DNA from: Catelliglobosispora koreensis DSM 44566
GTDB taxonomy: Bacteria > Actinomycetota > Actinomycetes > Mycobacteriales > Micromonosporaceae
Assembly: GCF_000379685.1 (NCBI RefSeq)
Contig: NZ_KB903249.1
Coordinates: forward strand, 600,795-664,794
Direction: 5' to 3'
DNA: 64,000 nucleotides
This document shows, piece after piece, positions 25,056 through 33,583 of this stretch; the stretch's first letter is position 1, and each line of letters begins with the position of its first letter. The position numbers were made by a program, and so were the translations under genes. The notes under the pieces were generated by a model. The model had not been told where the DNA came from and did not search any database. It saw only the letters and a program-made list of their open reading frames with translations.

Positions 25056-27350
25056 ATGACTGTTACACCAGCCCGTGTGCTGGCGGTGATCGGGGCGGCT
25101 GTCACCGTCGGAGTGATAGCGCAGCTTCTGCATGGCGATTATCCGCTCGCCGCGACCGTGCTGGATGACAGCGCCCAGCTGCTGGCGGGCCTGGCGGCGG
25201 TGGTGAGCTGTTTCTGGAATGGCTGGCGATCGCACGGTCCACACCGGACCTGGCGGGTGCTGGTGGGGATCGGCTTCACCGGCTGGTCGGCTGGCATGGC
25301 GATATGGGCCTGGTACCGGATCTTCGGCAACATCGGATTGCCATCGCCTTCGCTGGCTGACGCAGGTTACCTGACCCTGCCGGTGTTCGCCTTTATCGCG
25401 TTGCTTGTCCTGGCGGCGAACAGGCCGTGGCGTCCGCCGCACGCGGTGCTCATCCTCGACGCGTTGGTCGTGGTGGGGTCCCTGTTCATCATCACCTGGG
25501 CCACCGCGCTAGGTGCTGTCGTGCGGACGGGGGCGCCGACGCCGGCCGCGTTCGCGGTGGCTATCGCCTATCCGGTTTCTGACCTCGTCCTCGTTACCAT
25601 CATGGTGCTCATGGTGGTCTTCGGCCGTAGCAATCCCCGGCAGATGCCCGCTCTGCTGACCTTGGTGCTGGGCCTGGTGGCACTGTCCATTTCAGATAGC
25701 TTCTTCGCCTATTTGGTCAGCCGGGGAGCAGAAGAGATGCCCCCCATTCTGGACATCGGTTTCATCGTGGGCCCGGCACTGGTCGCGTTGGCCGCCACCG
25801 ATCGCCCTAGCCGGCGCAATGATGACAGCGGTCGCGACAGAGTGTATGAGCTGGCCTATCTCCTGCTGCCCTACGTGCCGCTGGCGGGCACGGGCCTGCT
25901 TATCTCCGTGCAGCTTTTGACCGGTGGGCATATAGACATGGCCGAGAAGGTCGTGGGACTGCTCGTGATCTTCATGGTGGTCGCCCGGCAGCTGATCACG
26001 TTGCTGGAGAACCGGATGCTTCTGGAACGTGTGCGCTACGGGCAAGCACGCCTGGAGTATCAAGCGTTCCACGATCCGCTGACGGGCCTTGCCAACCGGG
26101 CGCTTTTCCACGATCGCCTAGCGGCCGCGGTCCAGGCCCACCGCCACAAGCAGGTGCCGGTCGGGCTGCTGTTCGTCGATCTCGACGACTTCAAGGTGGT
26201 CAACGACAGTTTCGGCCACGCCACTGGCGATATTGTGCTGCGAGGTGTGGCCGACCGCATCCGCGCCTGTGTGTCCGATGTGGATGTTGTCGCGCGTTTG
26301 GGTGGAGATGAGTTCGCGATTCTGCTGCGCAGCGACCTGCAGCCCGATGAGGCAGGCGAGCGGATCAGTGCCGCGCTGCGGTTGCCGTTTCGCCTCGGCG
26401 AGCGTCAAGTCACCGTCGGTGCCAGCATCGGTGCCGCTGTCACGAAGGACCCAGAGCCGAATCTGACAGCCGATACGCTGCTCAATCGCGTGGATGCCGC
26501 GATGTACCGCGGCAAGCGAAACGGCAAGGGCATTCTGACGATCTACCACAACGATCTCGCCGACTGGGCTGACCCTGACCTGCCGGCGCTGCTGGCGGCC
26601 GCGATCCGGGGAGAGGAGCACGCCGGCCCGATCGAGGTGCACTACCAGCCGATCGTGCGGCTCGGTGACGGGGTCACGGTGGCGGTCGAGTCGCTCGCCC
26701 GCTGGACCAGCCCGCAGCTCGGGCAGGTCCCGCCTCTCGTTTTCGTCGCGGCCGCCGAACGTGCTGGGCTGATCGGCGCACTGGACGATCTGGTACTGGA
26801 GACAGCTTGCCGGGAGACAGCCAAACTGGCTGGCCTTCAAGTTCACGTCAATATTTCGGCCGGACGGCTCGGCTGTCCGCAGCTGGAGGCAAGTGTGCGC
26901 GATACGTTGGCGCGCTACGGTTTCAGCGGCGGCCGGCTTGTGCTGGAGATAACCGAGACCAGCCGCATCCCCGATCTAGAGGCAGCGGCACAATCCGCGC
27001 AACGGTTGCGTGACCTCGGGGTCAGCGTGGCTATCGACGATTTCGGCACCGGCTACAGCACTCTGGCCTATCTGCATACCCTGCCGGTAGACACCGTGAA
27101 GCTTGACTACATGTTCATCACCCCGGCCGCGCACCCAGAGCGCGGGGAGGCGATCGGCCAGTCGGTGGTCTCGATCTCGCACGCCCTGGGGATCACCGTC
27201 ATCGCCGAGGGAGTGCAAACTCCGGCCCAGGTGGCAACCCTGACCCGCTGGGGCTGCACCCTGGGCCAGGGCTACCTGTATGGACGGCCTGCTCCGCTGA
27301 GCGAGCTGCGGCTCATTGCGGCGGAATCAGTCCAAAGATCGTCGCTGTAG
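25056..27350 (+). CDS. Membrane GGDEF-EAL protein (c-di-GMP turnover)
   Basis: 764 residues. About nine N-terminal membrane helices (to roughly residue 310), a short linker, a GGDEF domain with HDPLTGLANRALF and an intact VARLGGDEFAILL active loop, and an EAL domain. EAL residues: VAVESLARW (Ser in place of Ala in the name motif, Glu kept), VNISAGRL, ITETSR, IDDFGTGYSTLAY, VKLDYMF and IAEGVQT, so metal and substrate residues are mostly kept. It could make and degrade c-di-GMP in response to an envelope signal; which activity dominates cannot be told. Its 3' end overlaps the leftward cyclase gene by 38 bases. Confidence 0.92.
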   Translation: MTVTPARVLAVIGAAVTVGVIAQLLHGDYPLAATVLDDSAQLLAGLAAVVSCFWNGWRSHGPHRTWRVLVGIGFTGWSAGMAIWAWYRIFGNIGLPSPSLADAGYLTLPVFAFIALLVLAANRPWRPPHAVLILDALVVVGSLFIITWATALGAVVRTGAPTPAAFAVAIAYPVSDLVLVTIMVLMVVFGRSNPRQMPALLTLVLGLVALSISDSFFAYLVSRGAEEMPPILDIGFIVGPALVALAATDRPSRRNDDSGRDRVYELAYLLLPYVPLAGTGLLISVQLLTGGHIDMAEKVVGLLVIFMVVARQLITLLENRMLLERVRYGQARLEYQAFHDPLTGLANRALFHDRLAAAVQAHRHKQVPVGLLFVDLDDFKVVNDSFGHATGDIVLRGVADRIRACVSDVDVVARLGGDEFAILLRSDLQPDEAGERISAALRLPFRLGERQVTVGASIGAAVTKDPEPNLTADTLLNRVDAAMYRGKRNGKGILTIYHNDLADWADPDLPALLAAAIRGEEHAGPIEVHYQPIVRLGDGVTVAVESLARWTSPQLGQVPPLVFVAAAERAGLIGALDDLVLETACRETAKLAGLQVHVNISAGRLGCPQLEASVRDTLARYGFSGGRLVLEITETSRIPDLEAAAQSAQRLRDLGVSVAIDDFGTGYSTLAYLHTLPVDTVKLDYMFITPAAHPERGEAIGQSVVSISHALGITVIAEGVQTPAQVATLTRWGCTLGQGYLYGRPAPLSELRLIAAESVQRSSL

Positions 27351-28116
27351 AGCCAGATCCGTTCTTGTTGCGTGTTCCGCCAACAAGCACCCACGCCCCG
27401 GCCGGCGGCAGCTGCCCGAGGTTGGCGAGGTTCTCCAGGCTGATGCGGTGCTTGTCGTAGAGCAACGTCGAGACCGGAAAGGTCTCGTCGATACCGAGAT
27501 CGGGGCCGAAAGTATCGGTGCCCAGCGCTCCCCGTGCCGCGAGCCGCCCCGTCTCGATGAGCCACTCGGCAGCCGGCACGCTAAAGCCCGGCTGATGGAT
27601 CACGCCGTTCGCGTCGAGGTTCGCGTAGGCGGGCGTCCCCCAGCGCCGCTCCCAGCCGGTCCACGCGATCACAGCGGCACCGCGAGGAATCCGGCCATAC
27701 CGGTGTTCCCAGGCCCGCAGATCGTCCACCGTGACCGCGTAGTCGGCGTTGGCCGCCGCCTTGTGCCTGACGTCGACCTTCACCGCTGGGAGGAACAGGT
27801 CACGTGGGTCAAGCTGATCCGCCGACAGGCCGCCCTCCTGGAAATGGTTCGGCGAACCCCAATGGCTGCCTGTGTGCTCGCCCTCCATGACGTACTGCAT
27901 ATAGAAGCCGTCGTTGGGCACGGTGGCCATAGTCTCCAGCGTGAACTCTGGATCGCCCGGAAACATGCTGGTGGTTGCCGGATCGTTGACATGGGACAGA
28001 AAAACCAGGCCGAGCCGGTCCAGCCGCATACGGTCACTTGCGGCGTATGCCGGTTCTGCGGTCATTGCCGCGGCCAGTCCGGCACCCGCGCCAATCATTA
28101 CCTGCCGTCGATGCAT
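27313..28116 (-). CDS. Tat-exported cyclase-family (kynurenine formamidase-like) protein
   Basis: 267 residues with a twin-Arg leader (MHRRQVMIGAGAGLAAAM then AYAAS), so probably exported folded. The cyclase motif normally written H-x-G-T-H-x-D-x-P-x-H reads EHTGSHWGSPNHFQ here: the His residues stay, but the Asp is Gly. Other family regions are present: VIAWTGWERRW and GTDTFGPDLGIDE. The family includes metal-dependent formamidases and hydrolases; this exported branch has no firmly known reaction. Alone between the GGDEF-EAL gene and the membrane-anchored protein. Confidence 0.82.
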   Translation of the reverse strand: MHRRQVMIGAGAGLAAAMTAEPAYAASDRMRLDRLGLVFLSHVNDPATTSMFPGDPEFTLETMATVPNDGFYMQYVMEGEHTGSHWGSPNHFQEGGLSADQLDPRDLFLPAVKVDVRHKAAANADYAVTVDDLRAWEHRYGRIPRGAAVIAWTGWERRWGTPAYANLDANGVIHQPGFSVPAAEWLIETGRLAARGALGTDTFGPDLGIDETFPVSTLLYDKHRISLENLANLGQLPPAGAWVLVGGTRNKNGSGSTATIFGLIPPQ

Positions 28117-28215
28117 CCGTACATCCTGTCCCGTCGGCGTTTTGGCGGCAACCTTCGCTGGTGAGCACCGCCGAGCGTCCTTAGTGGACGGACTTCTATC
28201 CGCAGTAGCGGCGTG

Positions 28216-28734
28216 TCAGTATGCGGCCTCGATGATGGCGCCAGGTTTCCCGAGCCGGTCGCTGAGAATGTCAACGGTCAAATACTTGCCGTTCGTATTG
28301 CGGACGACGCAAATCTTTTTGTCAGCCTGGGTTTGACAGGTCGTTCCCTCGACTTGCCATCCGCTGGAGGGGAGCCCCGCAGCTCTCATCTTTAACACAA
28401 CGGCTTGCCCAGCCAGATCGGTTTGCTGATCGGCTTCGCCATCAACCCACGCCGTGATGAACAGGTTGGTGTAGGTCTTGGCAACGGTGGGATAGGGCGA
28501 AGGTGGTGGAGTCGTAGTTTTGACCGGTGCTGGGGAGTTCTTAGCTGATGAGGGTGTCTGGCTGACTGGCGCAGGCGTTTGGGTGGCTGAGGGTGTGGCT
28601 CCGGCGCCAACGGGCGAAGGCGGCAGGCTATCCCGCCCGAGCAGGTTGTCTCCAAAGAGGAGAGCAATAACGGCGATCACCACACTGACCGCCGACAGGG
28701 CGACGCCAACAACTGCCTTGTCCCGTTTTTGCAT
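28216..28734 (-). CDS. Membrane-anchored protein with Pro/Thr linker, function unknown
   Basis: 172 residues: one N-terminal helix (AVVGVALSAVSVVIAVIALL), an extended Pro/Ser/Thr linker (about residues 38-85), then a small extracytoplasmic domain of about 85 residues starting TYTNLFITAWVDGEADQQT, with two Cys (TTCQTQADKKICVV) that could form a disulfide. It ends KPGAIIEAAY. The layout is like many actinomycete mce- or TIM-barrel-associated anchored proteins, but I do not recognise the family. It is monocistronic; its promoter region faces the ahcY leader. Confidence 0.75.
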   Translation of the reverse strand: MQKRDKAVVGVALSAVSVVIAVIALLFGDNLLGRDSLPPSPVGAGATPSATQTPAPVSQTPSSAKNSPAPVKTTTPPPSPYPTVAKTYTNLFITAWVDGEADQQTDLAGQAVVLKMRAAGLPSSGWQVEGTTCQTQADKKICVVRNTNGKYLTVDILSDRLGKPGAIIEAAY

Positions 28735-28917
28735 GCCCCCGCCTAACTAACTCAGCCCACCGACAAGTACACGAGCGCGCACCCGCCATATTAGGTAAAG
28801 GAGTCGATCAATTCCATCCGCCGTCACCCCGGAGGGCCGGTGAAGATCTGGTCATAGGACGGCGGGTCTGGACTTGCTTTCGTCATGGTATTTTGCTGGT
28901 ACGCGCTTCGGCGCGGG
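28735..28917. other. Intergenic region before the SAH riboswitch
   Basis: About 180 bases with no open frame of note. It must hold the promoters for the leftward anchored protein and the rightward ahcY transcript; TATTTT at 28889-28894 is a possible -10 for ahcY but lacks a clear -35. Confidence 0.4.
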
Positions 28918-28921
28918 CGAG

Positions 28922-28989
28922 GCCGAGAGGCGCTGCGACGGATGGTTTATCCGCCACGCTCGGCTCGTCATCATCCGCAAGGGCGCCTC
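28922..28989 (+). ncRNA. SAH riboswitch aptamer
   Basis: Matches the known S-adenosylhomocysteine riboswitch in sequence and folding. Stems seen: GAGGCGC (28927-28933) with GCGCCTC (28983-28989); GCCGAG (28922-28927) with CTCGGC (28959-28964); and a hairpin CGGAT/ATCCG (28939-28943, 28949-28953). The conserved core GCGCTGCGACGG and CGCCACGCTCGG are present. It lies about 100 bases before ahcY, the gene SAH riboswitches usually control. SAH binding should raise expression of the enzyme that removes it. Confidence 0.9.
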
Positions 28990-29013
28990 CGGTCGAGGAG
29001 GTGCCTTTCGTGT
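28982..29013 (+). terminator. Riboswitch expression-platform terminator
   Basis: GGCGCCTCC (28982-28990) pairs with GGAGGTGCC (28997-29005) across a 6-base loop with one G-U pair, followed by TTTCGTGTTCTT. Its left arm is also the right strand of the aptamer's closing stem, so aptamer and terminator exclude each other: with SAH the aptamer forms and transcription goes on into ahcY. Confidence 0.75.
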
Positions 29014-29085
29014 TCTTAGGGACCGCTCGATCGGACTTCATCGGAGAAGCAGCCGGAATAGGAATGCCGGCTGGGAAGGAAGACC

Positions 29086-30546
29086 ATGAGCGTGAAGCTG
29101 CAAACCCTCAACGGCATCGAGTTCGCGGTGGCGGACCTGGCCCTAGCTGAGGCGGGCCGGCATCAGATTCGGCTGGCCGAGCATGAGATGCCGGGCTTGA
29201 TGGCCACACGGCGGGAATTCGCTGCGGCACAGCCGCTTCGCGGTGCCCGGATCGCGGGGTCGCTGCACATGACTGTCCAAACCGCGGTGTTGATCGAGAC
29301 CCTTGTCGCGCTCGGCGCGCAGGTGCGCTGGGTGTCGTGCAACATCTTCTCCACACAGGACGAAGCCGCCGCGGCGGTCGTCGTCGGGCCCTCCGGCACG
29401 GTGGACGAGCCTGCTGGTACCCCCGTATTCGCCTGGAAAGGCGAGACGCTCGCCGAGTATTGGTGGTGCACTCAGCAGCTGTTCGACTTCGGTGATGGCC
29501 TCGGGCCGAACATGATGGTTGACGACGGCGGAGACGCCACGATGCTGGTGCATATGGGCGTTGAGTGCGAGGCGGCAGGTGTCGCCCCGGCCGCGACCGC
29601 TGACGATCACGCTGAACACCAGCTGATCGTGCAGATCCTGAGCGATAGCCTTGCCGAGGACAGCAAGCGGTTCACCCGCGTCGCCGCCGGAATCCAAGGC
29701 GTCACTGAGGAAACCACCATCGGGGTGACCCGGCTCTACCGGCTGGCCCGCGAAGGCAGGCTGCTGTTTCCGGCGATCAACGTCAATGATTCGGTGACGA
29801 AGTCCAAATTCGACAACAAGTACGGCATCCGGCACTCTCTGGCCGACGGACTCAACCGGGCGACCGACGTGATGCTCGCCGGGAAGCTAGCGGTGGTATG
29901 CGGCTACGGCGATGTCGGCAAGGGCGCGGTGGAATCGTTGCGCGGGCAGGGCGCACGGGTCGTAGTGACCGAGATCGACCCGATCTGTGCGCTGCAGGCG
30001 GCGATGGAAGGCCTGACGGTAGTGCGGCTCGATGAGGTGATCGCTGACGCGGACATCGTCATCACCGCGACCGGTGGCGTCGATATCGTTATGGCAGAAG
30101 ACATGGCGCGGATGAAGCACAATGCGATCCTCGGCAACGTCGGCCATTTCGATACCGAGATCGACATGGCGGGGCTCGCCCGGATCCCGGGCATCCAGCC
30201 AGTCGAGATCAAGCCACAGGTGCACGAATGGCGTTTCCCTGACGGGCACTCGGTCATCGTGCTGTCCGAGGGCCGGCTGATGAACCTGGGTAACGCGACC
30301 GGTCACCCGAGTTTCGTGATGTCCAATTCGTTCACCAACCAGGTCCTGGCGCAGATCGAGCTCTTCACCAAGCCGGGCTCTTACGGTACGGCCGTTCACA
30401 TGCTGCCCAAGTATCTGGACGAGAAGGTTGCCCGGCTGCACCTGGATGCGGTCGGTGCGCATCTGACGACGCTGACTCCGCGTCAGGCCGAGGACCTCGG
30501 TGTTGACGTGGACGGTCCGTATAAGGCAGACCATTACCGGTATTAG
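29086..30546 (+). CDS. ahcY: Adenosylhomocysteinase
   Basis: 486 residues; hydrolyses S-adenosylhomocysteine to adenosine and homocysteine with bound NAD+, in the cytoplasm as a tetramer. Marks: [34 protein letters not shown], substrate site [20 protein letters not shown] with the catalytic Lys, NAD loop [13 protein letters not shown], and the C-terminal KADHYRY typical of the family. Start ATG after GGAAGGAAGACC. Controlled by the SAH riboswitch and terminator in its leader. A 9-bp hairpin follows the stop at 30557-30585. Confidence 0.98.
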   Translation: MSVKLQTLNGIEFAVADLALAEAGRHQIRLAEHEMPGLMATRREFAAAQPLRGARIAGSLHMTVQTAVLIETLVALGAQVRWVSCNIFSTQDEAAAAVVVGPSGTVDEPAGTPVFAWKGETLAEYWWCTQQLFDFGDGLGPNMMVDDGGDATMLVHMGVECEAAGVAPAATADDHAEHQLIVQILSDSLAEDSKRFTRVAAGIQGVTEETTIGVTRLYRLAREGRLLFPAINVNDSVTKSKFDNKYGIRHSLADGLNRATDVMLAGKLAVVCGYGDVGKGAVESLRGQGARVVVTEIDPICALQAAMEGLTVVRLDEVIADADIVITATGGVDIVMAEDMARMKHNAILGNVGHFDTEIDMAGLARIPGIQPVEIKPQVHEWRFPDGHSVIVLSEGRLMNLGNATGHPSFVMSNSFTNQVLAQIELFTKPGSYGTAVHMLPKYLDEKVARLHLDAVGAHLTTLTPRQAEDLGVDVDGPYKADHYRY

Positions 30547-30556
30547 GCCCTGCCGA

Positions 30557-30585
30557 TGCGGCCCGTTCAGCCAGAGCGGGCCGCA
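30557..30585 (+). terminator. Hairpin after ahcY
   Basis: TGCGGCCCG (30557-30565) and CGGGCCGCA (30577-30585), 9-bp perfect stem, 11-base loop, no T-run. Placed 11 bases after the ahcY stop. Confidence 0.6.
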
Positions 30586-30671
30586 CCCCGGGCGGGGCGG
30601 TGTCTGGTATGTGCCAGTGTGTCCTAAGCGGACAGTAACGTGGGCCGGGATTGGGCGGCTAGGATCGCCGC

Positions 30672-31613
30672 GTGGATCTGGAAGACATCGCTGGCCGGCT
30701 TGGGGTTCCCGTCGAAGAGATCGAGCGTGTGCACGAGCTAGCCGATGGGGTGCGGTCGGTTCCGTTGCCACGCAAGGCCGATGCGCCCGCGCTCCTCGAC
30801 CGGCTCGCGGTGGCGCCGGAGGATGCCGCTGAGATCATGATGGGCTGGCCCGATCTCGACTCTCCTTTGTGGACTCCGGAGTTGCGCTGGCTTCTTGACC
30901 GTTCGATCGCCTTGGTCCGTGCCGACCTTGGGGGCCACGGCTGGCTGCCGCCCGGGCCGGAGCTGCCACGCGAACGAGGTGTTGCGTGGCGGCATCTATA
31001 CGTCTACGCGTACTTGGCATTGACCGACGTTGTCATGGCATATCACCGTGACCACGGCGTCGCCGATTCGGTGTCGTGGGCGACACTTGCCGACCTCGGA
31101 CGCAACCTCGCGATCGACAGGCGGATGCATGGTGAAGGCTGGCCGGTTATGCAGAGCTGGCTGACACTGCACGCGCGTGGCGGGGTATTCGAGCTCGGCC
31201 GGCTTCAGCACGAGCGCGGCGACACCATTGGCTTGCACATCCCCGAGGCAGGGCCGCTGACCCCACAGGCGGTATCGGCGTCGCTCGACCAAGCGCGTGC
31301 GTTCTTCCCGCGCCACTTTCCCGGCGAGCACTACACGGCGTTCTCGTGCGGCTCGTGGTTGCTCGACCCGCAGCTCCTGGAGTACCTGCCGGCTGACTCC
31401 AACATCGCCCACTTTCAGCAGAGGTTCGAACTCGAGCCCTACGAGGAGCCGGAAGGGATAGACGCCGACGTCGAGGTGCGGCGGTTCGTCTTTCGCTCGC
31501 TGAGCACGCCGCTCGACGAGCTGCCTCGCCGCACCGCACTCCAGCGCGCGGTGCTCGACCATTGGAAAGCTGGCCGCCACTGGTATTGGCGCCGCGGCCT
31601 TTTCCCGGTGTAG
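30672..31613 (+). CDS. Acyltransferase-domain protein (DUF5596-type), function unknown
   Basis: 313 residues from a GTG start. N-terminal helical part (MDLEDIAGRLGVPVEEIERV), a central segment with VAWRHLYVYAYLALTDVVMA, and a C-terminal GNAT-like half with GGVFELGRLQHERGDTIGLH (a typical GNAT strand and pocket) and FSCGSWLLDPQLLEYLPADS. NCBI-style families of this shape are called acyltransferase domain-containing proteins; the natural substrate is not known. It stands alone in the same direction as ahcY and as the YtrA-type operon that follows 86 bases later. Confidence 0.75.
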   Translation: MDLEDIAGRLGVPVEEIERVHELADGVRSVPLPRKADAPALLDRLAVAPEDAAEIMMGWPDLDSPLWTPELRWLLDRSIALVRADLGGHGWLPPGPELPRERGVAWRHLYVYAYLALTDVVMAYHRDHGVADSVSWATLADLGRNLAIDRRMHGEGWPVMQSWLTLHARGGVFELGRLQHERGDTIGLHIPEAGPLTPQAVSASLDQARAFFPRHFPGEHYTAFSCGSWLLDPQLLEYLPADSNIAHFQQRFELEPYEEPEGIDADVEVRRFVFRSLSTPLDELPRRTALQRAVLDHWKAGRHWYWRRGLFPV

Positions 31614-31637
31614 CACGGACGCCACGCCCGGGCTTGA

Positions 31638-31675
31638 CTTTGTCGCATACTTTGACTCATTGTATTAAGACAAAG
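31638..31675 (+). promoter_or_regulatory. Promoter region with inverted repeat for the YtrA-type operon
   Basis: CTTTGTC (31638-31644) and GACAAAG (31669-31675) form a spaced inverted repeat in an AT-rich block that also holds TTGACT (31634-31639, and again 31652-31657) and TATTAA. It lies just upstream of the membrane protein gene that heads the operon with the GntR regulator, so it is a likely autoregulatory operator. Confidence 0.5.
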
Positions 31676-31699
31676 GTTGCGACATATGGAGGTGGCCAG

Positions 31700-32479
31700 A
31701 TGCGCCAGGCAGACCAAGCGGCGGTCAGGCTGTGGCTCGACCAGCACGGATTGACTGATGTCGAGCCAACGCCGCTGCTCAAGACGCGGCTGTCGGTGCG
31801 GGTGCAGGCAAAGGTGGTGGGCAGCCTCCTGATCGCCGGGTTCCTCATCGGTGCGGCGCTCACGCACACGTTGAGGCTGAAAGACGGGGTCACGCCGTCG
31901 TGGCTGCCGCTGCTCTTGCTGGCGCTGTTGGTCGCCGGATTGCTTGTGGGGCAATGGTTGCTCAGCGCGTGGGTGCGCCGGGTGGACAGGAAGGCTGGAG
32001 CACAACTGTCCCGGCGGGTAGCTCATCCGGTCGCGCTCGGCCGGCGCGAGGTGCTGGGCAAGCCGCTCACGATCTTCACCATCGCCTCGTACGCCTCCGC
32101 GCTGCTACTGGCGGTAAGCGTTCTGCCCATCGCCGATGCGGGCCTGCGTAACGGCGCCATCGTGGTGCTGGTGGGCCTGATTGGCTCTGGCGCAGGGCTG
32201 ATCATGCAGCTGCGTCAGGTGTTCGCGAGCCCGGCCGTGGCATACGACGAGGGCTCACTGACCGCTGACGTCATCATGCGCATCGACGATGCCCGTGCAC
32301 TGGTCATGCCCACGCTCGTATGGTCGCTGCCGCCTATCTTCCTGTACGGGGAATCGTTTGGCTGGTGGAACGCGGCCTCGATCGCACTCGTGGTGATGGG
32401 AGCTATCGCCTTCAGCGTGATCACGTTGCGGTCCAAGGACATCGGAACCGCGGCACGCCGCGCCATGGCAGCCCGATGA
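31700..32479 (+). CDS. Integral membrane protein of a YtrA-type operon
   Basis: 259 residues from the ATG at 31700, which has GGAGGTGG before it; the frame is open further up but that part overlaps the promoter. Six or so membrane helices in pairs (VVGSLLIAGFLIGAALTHTL, LLLLALLVAGLLVGQWLL, and others). No enzymatic motif and no known family by eye. The stop overlaps the start of the GntR-type regulator gene (ATGA), a standard pairing in actinomycetes where the regulator controls a small membrane protein or transporter. Function unknown. Confidence 0.75.
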   Translation: MRQADQAAVRLWLDQHGLTDVEPTPLLKTRLSVRVQAKVVGSLLIAGFLIGAALTHTLRLKDGVTPSWLPLLLLALLVAGLLVGQWLLSAWVRRVDRKAGAQLSRRVAHPVALGRREVLGKPLTIFTIASYASALLLAVSVLPIADAGLRNGAIVVLVGLIGSGAGLIMQLRQVFASPAVAYDEGSLTADVIMRIDDARALVMPTLVWSLPPIFLYGESFGWWNAASIALVVMGAIAFSVITLRSKDIGTAARRAMAAR

Positions 32480-32838
32480 TCGTCATCGACCCACAATCGC
32501 CGGTCCCGCCTTTTGAGCAGCTGCGAGCCCAGTTCGCCCGGCAGATTCAGGAGCGGTCGCTGGCCGTCGGCACCAGACTGCCGACGATCCGGCGGCTCGC
32601 GGCCGACCTTGGCCTGGCTATCAATACGGTCGGCCGGGCTTACCGGGAGCTCGAAGACGCCGGGCTGATCGAGACCCGGGGACGGGCCGGCTCGTTCGTG
32701 TCGGCCGGTGGCGAGCAGGCCCTCGAACAGGCCCGCCGCGCAGCACACGACTACGCCGCGGTGATTGCCAGCATTGGCGTCGATCCGGCCGAAGCTGTGC
32801 GCATCGTTGAGGCGGCCCTGGGCTTGCCGCGCCAGTAA
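32476..32838 (+). CDS. GntR-family regulator, YtrA subfamily
   Basis: 120 residues from the ATG at 32476 (MIVIDPQSPVPPFEQLRAQF); the longer frame runs into the upstream gene. Winged helix with RLPTIRRLAADLGLAINTV and YRELEDAGLIETRGRAGSFV, then only a short C-terminal dimerisation helix, the mark of the YtrA subfamily. Such proteins repress the operon they lie in. It is coupled to the membrane protein gene upstream by an ATGA overlap. The inverted repeat at 31638-31675 is the candidate operator. Confidence 0.9.
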   Translation: MIVIDPQSPVPPFEQLRAQFARQIQERSLAVGTRLPTIRRLAADLGLAINTVGRAYRELEDAGLIETRGRAGSFVSAGGEQALEQARRAAHDYAAVIASIGVDPAEAVRIVEAALGLPRQ

Positions 32839-32847
32839 AAGGCAACG

Positions 32848-33480
32848 TCACTCAGCCTGCCCGGAGGTCCAGCGCCAGTTGAGCTCGTGCGATTTTGGCG
32901 CTGGGCCTGGCAATTCGACCGCACCGGCGGACAGTCCCGAGAGCAGGATCGCCAGATACCGCCGGCGCAATTGCTTGGTGCGCACGCTGTCGGGCACGCG
33001 CACGGCCGCACATCCCTCTAGTACCAACGTAATGTCATCCACCACCGCGTCGTGGCGCAGGCGGCCGCTGGATTTGGCTCGTGCAAACAGCTTTCGCACA
33101 AGCGGCTCGGTGCGGGCCATGTCGTCGTGCATCTGCGGTGTGGGGGTGAAGGTGCCGGCCAGGTGGACGGTCAGGGAGTGGACGTCGGCGTCGACGATGC
33201 GCCGCAGGAAGCCGGTGAACGCTTCCCAGCCGTCGGGTTCGGACGCTGCGGCCTCCGCCTCGGCGAGGAAGCGGCGCAGGCCCTCGTGGCACAACGTGCG
33301 CAGGAGGTCTTCCTTGCTGGCGTAGCGGCGGTACAGAGCGCTGATGCCAACGCCGGCGCGCTGGGCCACCGCGGTGATCGGCGCCTTGGGGTCAGCGAGG
33401 AAGACCTCACGTGCCGCGTCGAGGATCACCTGATCCTTGCGGGTGGCCTTTGCCTGCCGGGTGGGAAGCGGCTTTGACAT
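32848..33480 (-). CDS. TetR-family repressor
   Basis: 210 residues with an N-terminal TetR helix-turn-helix: QVILDAAREVFLADPKAPIT, VAQRAGVGISALYRRYASK and EDLLRTLCHEGL. The ligand domain is unrecognised by eye. It is divergent from the epoxide hydrolase homologue at 33584, with two symmetric elements in the 103-base gap, so it very likely represses that gene and itself. Its 3' end lies ten bases from the end of the YtrA-type regulator gene. Confidence 0.92.
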   Translation of the reverse strand: MSKPLPTRQAKATRKDQVILDAAREVFLADPKAPITAVAQRAGVGISALYRRYASKEDLLRTLCHEGLRRFLAEAEAAASEPDGWEAFTGFLRRIVDADVHSLTVHLAGTFTPTPQMHDDMARTEPLVRKLFARAKSSGRLRHDAVVDDITLVLEGCAAVRVPDSVRTKQLRRRYLAILLSGLSAGAVELPGPAPKSHELNWRWTSGQAE

Positions 33481-33505
33481 GGATCACATCCTACACAAAA
33501 TTTGG

Positions 33506-33558
33506 AACGGAGCATTCCGCTCTGCTACAGTCTAGCTAACGGAATAAAACATTCCGTT
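33506..33558. promoter_or_regulatory. TetR operator sites
   Basis: A near-perfect operator AACGGAAT-AAAAC-ATTCCGTT (33538-33558), a 21-base inverted repeat with 8-bp arms, and a related weaker element GGAACGGAGCATTCCGCT (33504-33521) that shares CATTCCG. Both lie between the divergent TetR and epoxide hydrolase genes. The strong site is 26 bases before the hydrolase start. Confidence 0.75.
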
Positions 33559-33583
33559 CCGCAAGGAGCTGAAGGAGTTCGCC

